Shown here one piece after another: positions 1 to 4,566 of a stretch of 12,248 nucleotides of DNA (positions are counted from its first letter, which is position 1; each line of letters opens with the position of its first letter). Source of the DNA: Candidatus Zixiibacteriota bacterium (GTDB taxonomy: Bacteria; Zixibacteria; MSB-5A5; SM1-73). The stretch lies in assembly GCA_023127875.1 (NCBI GenBank), contig JAGMFA010000059.1, positions 1 to 12,248 on the forward strand, written 5' to 3'. The notes under the pieces were generated by a model. That model saw only the letters and a list, made by a program, of their open reading frames with translations. It did no database searches and was not told the origin of the DNA. A program made the position numbers and the translations under genes.

Positions 1-1
1 T

Positions 2-109
2 GCCAATAGAGTTTTTCAACAGTCCTTGAAGGGTGCGGCTACCACCTTATTCGGTTGCCTGCGCACTTTTCTCGGTTTGAGATTAGTTTTCTTGAGGAAG
101 AGAGCTTAA
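2..109 (+). other. possible 3' end of an upstream reading frame
   Basis: Frame 2 is open from the window edge to a TAA at 107-109, giving 35 residues with a basic end (LRLVFLRKRA). It lies upstream of rpe on the same strand with a 26-base gap, so it could be the tail of a co-transcribed gene. The stretch is short, I recognise no family, and an open frame of this length occurs by chance. I see no convincing promoter for rpe in 1-135. Confidence 0.2.
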
Positions 110-135
110 ACTTTAAACTGTTCTAGAGGTGATAA

Positions 136-795
136 ATGATAAAAGTAGCACCCTCTCTTTTATCTGCCGATTTCAGAAATATAGAAAAAGAAATCAAACG
201 GGTGGAAAAATGTAAGGTGGAACTTCTCCATCTGGATGTAATGGACGGTCATTTTGTGCCCAACATCACCTTTGGTCCTATGATCGTTGAAGCCATAAAC
301 CGCTGTACCAAGCTCCCCTTAGACGTTCATCTGATGATCGAAAATCCGGACTTTTTTGTGGAGTCGTTTGTCAAAAGCGGCGCAGATTATCTTACCGTAA
401 GCTTCGAGGCGTGCAGGCATCTTCATCGAACCATAAATTTTATTAAAAGCTTTAAGGTGAAGGTAGGGTGTGCATTAAATCCCGCCACGCCCTTTTGTGT
501 GACCAAGCCTGTTTTAAAAGAGATAGACCTACTTTTATTGATGACGGTTAATCCGGGATTTGGAGGACAAAGTTTCATCCCATCGGTTCTGCCCAAGATC
601 GAAGAGGCAAAAAAATTCATACAAGAACATAAATTGAAAACAAAAATAGAGGTAGATGGAGGTATAAACCCTCAGACCGCCAAACTGGTGAAGAAAGCAG
701 GGGCAACCATTTTGGTAGCAGGGGCGGCCATATTTAAGAGTAAAGATTACTGCCGGATAATCAAAGCTATTAGAGAATCGCAAGAGATAGAATGA
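136..795 (+). CDS. rpe: ribulose-phosphate 3-epimerase
   Basis: This enzyme interconverts D-ribulose 5-phosphate and D-xylulose 5-phosphate in the cytosolic pentose phosphate pathway. The 219-residue product has the normal length for the family and a single TIM barrel. The N-terminal APSLLSADF (residues 5-13) is followed by LHLDVMDGHFVPNITFGP (31-48), which carries metal ligands His32 and Asp34. DVHLMIENP (63-71) contains His65, VNPGFGGQSF (138-147) forms the phosphate-side loop, and EVDGGIN (172-178) contains Asp174. These are the expected divalent-metal and acid/base residues. The usual His of the FHxEA-type motif reads TVSFEA (87-92), a tolerated variation. The ATG at 136 follows an AGAGGTGAT-type ribosome binding site and matches the family's N-terminus. 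Part of a second rpe gene lies 283 bases downstream (1079-1180). The gene converges with the aldehyde dehydrogenase on the other strand. Confidence 0.96.
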   Translation: MIKVAPSLLSADFRNIEKEIKRVEKCKVELLHLDVMDGHFVPNITFGPMIVEAINRCTKLPLDVHLMIENPDFFVESFVKSGADYLTVSFEACRHLHRTINFIKSFKVKVGCALNPATPFCVTKPVLKEIDLLLLMTVNPGFGGQSFIPSVLPKIEEAKKFIQEHKLKTKIEVDGGINPQTAKLVKKAGATILVAGAAIFKSKDYCRIIKAIRESQEIE

Positions 796-879
796 AACCT
801 TTGGTTTGGGGCTTGCTACGTTCAAAGTTGTACATCTATTGGCATATTGGCAGTAGGAAACGCCGTGAGGGTTTTAAAA

Positions 880-979
880 GGAGTGCACCCCGCCAGAGGC
901 GGGGTGCGAATTTGGTTTTGATCTTTAAAACCGCAGAAGACCCGCAAAGCGGGATCCTTCGGACAAACTTCTGCACTCC
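880..979 (+). repeat. dispersed palindromic element, copy 1, with GGAGTGCA termini
   Basis: The element is bounded by GGAGTGCA (880-887) and its exact reverse complement TGCACTCC (972-979). Inside are three hairpins. A perfect 10-bp stem GCACCCCGCC/GGCGGGGTGC (885-894/898-907) has loop AGA. GGTTTT/AAAACC pairs 914-919 with 927-932. GCAGAAG/CTTCTGC (933-939/968-974) encloses CCCGC/GCGGG (941-945/949-953). The first 55 bases recur at 12199-12248 with a different stem sequence. No reading frame or transposase is present, so it looks like a non-autonomous or REP-like palindromic element. It could also form RNA structure in read-through transcripts from rpe. Confidence 0.75.
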
Positions 980-1010
980 AAAAGAACTTGGTTTTTTGAT
1001 GCCGCAGCTT

Positions 1011-1076
1011 TGTAGGTCAGGTGCCCTGCGCACCTGACAAATAAAGGTGTCAGGAGCACGGGGCTCCTGACCTACA
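1011..1076. repeat. 66-base double-hairpin element with 11-base terminal inverted repeats
   Basis: TGTAGGTCAGG (1011-1021) is matched by a perfect inverted copy CCTGACCTACA (1066-1076). Each end also forms its own hairpin: GTCAGGTGC/GCACCTGAC (1016-1024/1030-1038, loop CCTGC) and GTCAGGAGC/GCTCCTGAC (1049-1057/1063-1071, loop ACGGG). The two hairpins share the base GTCAGG but differ above it, and both stay fully paired. The right end lies two bases from the start of the rpe remnant, so insertion of, or recombination at, this element probably truncated that copy. Confidence 0.75.
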
Positions 1077-1078
1077 CT

Positions 1079-1180
1079 AAACTGGTGAAAAAGGCGGGGG
1101 CAGCCATATTGGTATCGGGGGCGGCTATCTTCAAGAACAAAAACTATTGCGGCATAGTCAAAGCTTTAAGGGAATCATAA
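1079..1180 (+). pseudogene. 3' remnant of a second ribulose-phosphate 3-epimerase gene
   Basis: The frame from 1079 to the TAA at 1178-1180 encodes 33 residues that align without gaps to residues 183-215 of the intact rpe product at 136-795. By my count 26 of 33 residues and 77 of 99 bases are identical, and many of the base differences fall at third codon positions. The remnant ends at RES-stop, where the intact protein continues QEIE. There is no start codon, and homology stops at the edge of the palindromic element 1011-1076. The missing part includes all metal ligands, so it cannot be active. The pattern suggests divergence under selection before truncation, not recent decay of a tandem copy. 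Confidence 0.88.
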
Positions 1181-1268
1181 GTGTATGATGCTTCGGCAAT
1201 AGGAGGGGCTGTTTCCCAAATCATTTTTCTTTTTCCGCTATCCATTGATGTTCTCACCAAGGGAAAAG

Positions 1269-1301
1269 ACTTGTTGTTGGTCATGAAGACCAACAACAAG
1301 T
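1269..1301. repeat. 14-bp perfect hairpin
   Basis: ACTTGTTGTTGGTC (1269-1282) pairs perfectly with GACCAACAACAAGT (1288-1301) around a five-base ATGAA loop. A second, small inverted repeat AAGAAAA/TTTTCTT (1302-1308/1311-1317) follows at once. On the + strand the tract after the stem is A-rich first and not a U-run, so this is a weak terminator candidate for rpe. A dispersed palindromic repeat is equally likely given its neighbours. Confidence 0.6.
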
Positions 1302-1320
1302 AAGAAAAGATTTTCTTGTT

Positions 1321-1375
1321 CGTCACGGATTCATCCTGAACGGATTCACCGTGAACGGACGCCCCGTCCGTGACG
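1321..1375. repeat. inverted repeat enclosing a 15-base tandem duplication
   Basis: CGTCACGGA (1321-1329) is the exact reverse complement of TCCGTGACG (1367-1375). Inside, GGATTCATCCTGAAC (1327-1341) is followed by GGATTCACCGTGAAC (1342-1356), two tandem units differing at two positions. A further small stem ACGGAC/GTCCGT flanks a GCCCC loop. It has no coding potential and looks like another short palindromic element of the 796-1426 island. Confidence 0.6.
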
Positions 1376-1385
1376 CAATTCCCCT

Positions 1386-1416
1386 GTTGGGGCAGGGGTT
1401 GAACCCCTGCCCCAAC
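1386..1416. repeat. 14-bp GC-rich hairpin after the aldehyde dehydrogenase stop
   Basis: GTTGGGGCAGGGGT (1386-1399) pairs with ACCCCTGCCCCAAC (1403-1416) around loop TGA. The stem begins 10 bases past the minus-strand stop codon of the aldehyde dehydrogenase, so it is placed to protect or terminate that transcript. It lacks a following U-tract on either strand, so a classical intrinsic terminator is not supported. The sequence style matches the other palindromes in this gap. Confidence 0.6.
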
Positions 1417-1426
1417 CAGATGTGAA

Positions 1427-2857
1427 CTATTTTTGCAAATTAAAAACCACCATCTTTATATCCGTCATCTCCTCGATGGCATATTTTAAGCCTTCTCTTC
1501 CGATTCCTGATTCCTTTACTCCGCCGTATGGCATCTGATCTGCACGGTAGGTGGGAACATCGTTCACTATGACACCACCTACTTTTATTCCTTTTACCGC
1601 CTGAAATGCCTTTTCAATATCAGAGGTGTATACCCCTGCCTGCAGACCATAGATTGAATCGTCCGCCATTCTCACCGCATCGGAAAAATCGTTAAAGGGA
1701 ACCAAACAGACCACCGGAGCGAAAATTTCGGTTGCCATCACCTTCATATCCGGTTTCACGTTGGTCAAAACCGTGGGATGATAAAAATTCTTCTCCATCT
1801 TTCCACCGATTAATATTTTTGCACCGCCAGAAACTGCCTCATTTACCCAGCTTTCAGTTCTTTTGGCATCTTCCTCTGTAATCATGGGTCCCATATCCGT
1901 TTCAGGATTCTGAGGGTCGCCTAATTTCAGATTTTCAGTCCCTTTTAGAAATCTTTGGGTGAACTCATCCAAAATCTTCTGATGGATATAAATTCTCTGG
2001 ACGGAAATACAAACCTGCCCGGCATAGGCAAAACTTCCTACAATACAGCGCGGTATTGCCAAATTCAGGTCGGCGGATTCATCAACGATGCAGGCGGAAT
2101 TTGAACCTAACTCCAGGGTCACCTTCTTCAATCCGGATTTCTCTTTTATATCCCTTCCCACCGGAGGACTGCCGGTGAAGGTAATCATGGAAAGGCGTTC
2201 ATCGGTGACCAGCCAGTTGCCCACGGTTGATCCGGAGCCAATGATGATGTTTAATGCACCGTCCGGAAGACCAGCTTCCATCAATATCTCGCCCAATTTC
2301 AGGGAGGTGAGCGGAGTCATCGAGGCAGGCTTGAGTATCACAGAACATCCCGCGGCAATTGCCGGCGCTACTTTATGAGCAACCAGATTCAAAGGGAAAT
2401 TAAATGGGCTGATCGCTCCCACGATTCCCACAGGAAAACGAAGACAAAACCCTATCCTTTTCTCTCCGCCTATGGCGGCGTCCATAGGCACTGTTTCACC
2501 ATGAATCGACTTTGCCTCCTCGGAAGCAAACTTAAAGGTCTGAACCGCTCTTTCCACCTCCGCTTTGGCATGCTTCCACGCTTTCCCCGCCTCCATGGCG
2601 ATGATCCGGGTGATCTCATCCTTTCTCTCTTCTATTTTCTCCGAGGTTTTCTCTAAGATTTCTGATCGCTTGTAGGCGGGCATATTGGAGATGAGGGAAA
2701 ATCCAACTTGAGCAGACTCAATCGCCTCCTCAAAAGTCTCTTTATCAGTTAAAGGAACCGATCCAATCACGTCGCCTGTATATTTGTTCGTTACCTCTAA
2801 GAGCTTTTTCCCTTCTTTCCATTTCCCTCCGATAAGTGTTTTATATATCCCAGACAT
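1427..2857 (-). CDS. NAD(P)-dependent aldehyde dehydrogenase
   Basis: This is a cytosolic aldehyde dehydrogenase of the ALDH superfamily, oxidising an aldehyde to a carboxylate with NAD(P)+. At 476 residues it has the usual length. The catalytic set is complete: oxyanion Asn153 in SPFNFPLNL (150-158), cofactor Lys176 in LKPAS (175-179), the FTGSPPVGR loop (227-235), general base Glu249 in LELGSNSA (248-255), nucleophile Cys283 in YAGQVCISVQR (278-288), and ribose-binding Glu377 in EIFAP (377-381). The C-terminal oligomerisation strand region begins near PYGGVKESGIGREG (443-456). The AGQVCISVQRIY version of the cysteine motif recalls the lactaldehyde/y4uC/ALDH21-like group, but the substrate cannot be fixed from sequence. 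The ATG has only a purine-rich AAGAGAG leader. The gene stands alone on its strand and diverges from the gene at 3125. Confidence 0.93.
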   Translation of the reverse strand: MSGIYKTLIGGKWKEGKKLLEVTNKYTGDVIGSVPLTDKETFEEAIESAQVGFSLISNMPAYKRSEILEKTSEKIEERKDEITRIIAMEAGKAWKHAKAEVERAVQTFKFASEEAKSIHGETVPMDAAIGGEKRIGFCLRFPVGIVGAISPFNFPLNLVAHKVAPAIAAGCSVILKPASMTPLTSLKLGEILMEAGLPDGALNIIIGSGSTVGNWLVTDERLSMITFTGSPPVGRDIKEKSGLKKVTLELGSNSACIVDESADLNLAIPRCIVGSFAYAGQVCISVQRIYIHQKILDEFTQRFLKGTENLKLGDPQNPETDMGPMITEEDAKRTESWVNEAVSGGAKILIGGKMEKNFYHPTVLTNVKPDMKVMATEIFAPVVCLVPFNDFSDAVRMADDSIYGLQAGVYTSDIEKAFQAVKGIKVGGVIVNDVPTYRADQMPYGGVKESGIGREGLKYAIEEMTDIKMVVFNLQK

Positions 2858-2893
2858 TTTTTTCTCTCTTTCTTATTATAGGTGTTAAATTTT

Positions 2894-2927
2894 TTGACCA
2901 ATATAATCTAAAAAAGCTTTTGGTCAA
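2894..2927 (-). promoter_or_regulatory. candidate promoter and inverted-repeat operator for the aldehyde dehydrogenase
   Basis: On the minus strand TTGACC (2927-2922) and TATATT (2905-2900) form a -35/-10 pair with a 16-base spacer, about 45 bases upstream of the start codon. The same stretch contains a perfect 8-base inverted repeat, TTGACCAA (2894-2901) and TTGGTCAA (2920-2927), whose right half covers the -35 box and whose left half overlaps the -10 box. That placement would suit a dimeric repressor site. The pairing is based on consensus only. Confidence 0.4.
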
Positions 2928-3124
2928 GTAGCAAATGGTGGTCTTTTTGCAAAGAATATGAACCTGGTTGCACAATACCCTCTCGACTGCTCTGATAGTA
3001 ACCTTATGATGGTTCATGGCTTAACTCAAGATCCCCTCCTCATTTCTGCCCTTTGACCGAAGGCATATTTTTTGCTTTTTTTATTGGTTGAAAATTAAAG
3101 CCTTTTTAGGTAAAGGATAAAGAA

Positions 3125-3775
3125 ATGGAAAAGACCCTGTCCATCGGCATAAAAAGAGGTTTCCCTGACGAGAAGTTAAGGAAAATCAAAGAACCCAAAG
3201 TGAAAAAAGATGAGAGGGGATATTACATTTACACGGTTAGTGAAGGGGCAAAAGTCTATTTTGAAGATTTTTATGCCTTCCTGGAAGGGCTGGAGAGAAG
3301 ATGCTTAAGTGAGTTGAGAAACTTAAGGGAGAAGATGGAAAGCTGTGATCCAAAATGCGAGGAGACCCGTGCATACTATTGTGCCAGAAAAATCATTGTT
3401 GAGGTGGTTTTGAAAAACGCGTATGGTTACTATGGAGATGATTCCACTCTGGGAGTAATCATGTCCCCCTGGTGTTTTGGCACCGTGGTTTTAGAAAAGG
3501 TTGAAAATTATAAGGAAAGACTCAGCCGGGGAGAACTTCTGGATGTGAATATCCCGGAATGTCCCTATCTTGTCTTAAGATACATAGATGAGATTTGTAA
3601 AAGAACCCTTCTGGAGATATTTGAACTCCCACCGCAGGCATTTAGCTTCAAGTGGCAGTATACTGAGCTTTTGAAACAATTCTCCAAGGTTTTTTCTAAC
3701 GTCCACGCCAATCTGGCAAGAATCCTCTCGTTGGTCAAGGAACATCATCCGGACCCCTCGGATCAACTGATATGA
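3125..3775 (+). CDS. hypothetical protein, charged, seven cysteines
   Basis: I do not recognise this 216-residue protein. It starts at an ATG preceded by AAAGGA (3112-3117) at good spacing. There is no signal peptide or membrane segment, so it should be cytosolic. The N-terminal 35 residues are very basic (IKEPKVKKDERGYY near 21-34). A charged helical stretch at about 47-73 is followed by cysteines at 60, 74, 78 and 86, with a CX3C spacing at 74-78. A more hydrophobic central part holds GYYGDDSTLGVIMSPWCFG (101-119) with Cys117. Cys146 and Cys158 follow, then an amphipathic helical C-terminus (175-206). The cysteines could bind a metal, but they do not match a zinc finger or ferredoxin pattern I know. 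It is monocistronic by spacing. Its last bases overlap a minus-strand open frame ending at 3763. Confidence 0.72.
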   Translation: MEKTLSIGIKRGFPDEKLRKIKEPKVKKDERGYYIYTVSEGAKVYFEDFYAFLEGLERRCLSELRNLREKMESCDPKCEETRAYYCARKIIVEVVLKNAYGYYGDDSTLGVIMSPWCFGTVVLEKVENYKERLSRGELLDVNIPECPYLVLRYIDEICKRTLLEIFELPPQAFSFKWQYTELLKQFSKVFSNVHANLARILSLVKEHHPDPSDQLI

Positions 3776-3879
3776 TTTTCTTTTATAGCTTTTCTCAAAT
3801 CCTCGCCCATCCTCTGAGCACAATCAATCACATCCCCCATATCAATTGAACCTTCAAACCCTTGAACTTTTCCTGTCCA
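3763..3879 (-). pseudogene. possible remnant of a minus-strand gene, frameshifted
   Basis: On the minus strand a frame open over 38 codons ends at TGA (3765-3763), overlapping the 3' end of the + strand gene by 13 bases. It reads with protein-like composition (GFEGSIDMGDVIDCAQRMG, then EDLRKAIKEN) but has no start codon or ribosome binding site. Just upstream the frame meets TAA, while a shifted frame continues as HFPYCKNGQEKFKG. One frameshift near 3865 would join the two. The match to any family is unknown, so this may be chance. Confidence 0.25.
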
Positions 3880-4440
3880 TTTTTACAATAGGGGAAATGT
3901 TGGACGTTCCTTAAAATTTAGAGAATTGAGATAAAAAAATTTTATACGGGAAGGGGTAGCCGCAGGTCATTTGACTTCCTATGGTCATTTGACTCAACTG
4001 AGATCCAAATGGACAAATGAGCTTCAGCCTGCGAGGAGGGGGAAGTACGTGAATAACTATTTTAAAGTATAGCCGATGCCTTTCCGCAGAATCCTACGGA
4101 GGGAACTCTGATAAATAGAGAGAGAAGACCAATTGCGACAACAACCTTCCCTCCCATCTCAAGATAAGGTGGTATGATTCCTTGATTTGAATTGTGCAAT
4201 ACAGACCGAGGGAAAGTGTCAACTGTCAAAAAAAGGAGCTTTCCTTTCTTCCTTTTAGCCACAAAAAGCCAGGAAGTTCGTTGGCACCTCAACTCTTAAG
4301 CTTTGTGGATCTTCCAGCCATCTATTTCAAAAAAGATAAAAACTCAAGCTCCGAATTCGACCCGCTTCGCCAAGTAGGATATTCTTTTTCCTTAAGGCAA
4401 AAATATATAAGTTGGGGGTAATAAGTTTAATCTGAGCTTT
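3776..4440. other. long intergenic region without a convincing gene
   Basis: About 790 bases separate the hypothetical gene from the surface-protein gene, including the promoter and leader described separately. Apart from the possible minus-strand remnant (3763-3879) and the palindromic island (3961-4033), I find nothing firm. A 76-codon minus-strand frame at 4292-4062 has a hydrophobic C-terminal third (GGKVVVAIGLLSLFI) and a plus-strand frame spans 4194-4421. Neither has a ribosome binding site nor a recognisable family, and they overlap each other. The region may be decayed coding sequence. Confidence 0.5.
3961..4033. repeat. palindromic island with paired TCATTTG/CAAATG repeats
   Basis: GGTCATTTGACT occurs twice in direct orientation (3965-3976 and 3983-3994). 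The opposite arm carries CCAAATGG (4005-4012) and CAAATGA (4014-4020), and the outer bases CGCAGG (3961-3966) and CCTGCG (4028-4033) are also complementary. The whole could fold as one long interrupted hairpin. No U-tract follows, so termination is not supported. It may be a repeat element or a regulator-binding cluster. Confidence 0.45.
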
Positions 4441-4491
4441 TTGAAAAAATTTTTAAAAATCCTTGACATCGGCGAAATAGTAGTTTATAAT
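4441..4491 (+). promoter_or_regulatory. full-consensus sigma-70 promoter with A/T-rich UP-like tract
   Basis: TTGACA (4463-4468) and TATAAT (4486-4491) match both consensus hexamers exactly, with the optimal 17-base spacer. The 20 bases upstream (4441-4460) are almost entirely A and T, in the position of an UP element. Transcription should start near 4498, giving a leader of about 70 bases. This predicts strong constitutive expression of the surface protein and lipoprotein genes. Confidence 0.85.
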
Positions 4492-4497
4492 TATGCG

Positions 4498-4566
4498 ATT
4501 AAAATCTGGAGGAAAGGATTTCTTTCCTTCGTATGGTAAGAAGTTAAACCTAAAAGGAGAGTTGTT
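4498..4566 (+). promoter_or_regulatory. 5' leader with hairpin and strong ribosome binding site
   Basis: The predicted leader contains AGGAAAG/CTTTCCT (4510-4516/4522-4528), a 7-bp stem with a five-base loop. It is followed by AAGGAGA (4554-4560), six bases before the ATG at 4567. The hairpin contains a GGAGG-like purine run (4508-4512) partly inside the stem. It may stabilise the 5' end of the mRNA; I recognise no riboswitch class. Confidence 0.5.

Larger units (their letters stand above)
796..1426. other. intergenic repeat island between convergent genes
   Basis: This 631-base gap between the stops of rpe (+) and the aldehyde dehydrogenase (-) holds no credible intact gene. Instead it contains, in order: a 100-base element with terminal inverted repeats (880-979), a degenerate partial copy of one arm of that element (984-1007), a 66-base element with terminal inverted repeats (1011-1076), an rpe 3' remnant (1079-1180), and hairpins at 1269-1301, 1321-1375 and 1386-1416. 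Only 796-879 and 1181-1268 lack recognisable structure. Open frames running through 796-1040 on either strand are made of the repeats and are not believable genes. Confidence 0.85.

Noticed and set aside
60..135. Promoter for rpe
   Set aside because: TTGAGG at 93-98 and TAAACT-like boxes are present, but no pair has an acceptable spacing.
792..1040. Overlapping open frames on both strands (792-1037 and 836-1033)
   Set aside because: They are made up of palindromic repeats, which keep both strands open, and have no ribosome binding site or protein-like domain.
1269..1301. Intrinsic terminator of rpe
   Set aside because: The stem is strong, but no U-tract follows it directly and it lies about 470 bases from the rpe stop, among repeats of similar build.
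3053..3090. Promoter for the hypothetical gene at 3125
   Set aside because: TTGACC at 3053-3058 has no recognisable -10 hexamer at 16-18 bases; the region is a T-run.
4062..4421. Small genes at 4292-4062 (-) and 4194-4421 (+)
   Set aside because: They overlap each other, lack ribosome binding sites and resemble no family. The hydrophobic tail of the minus-strand frame is suggestive but not enough.
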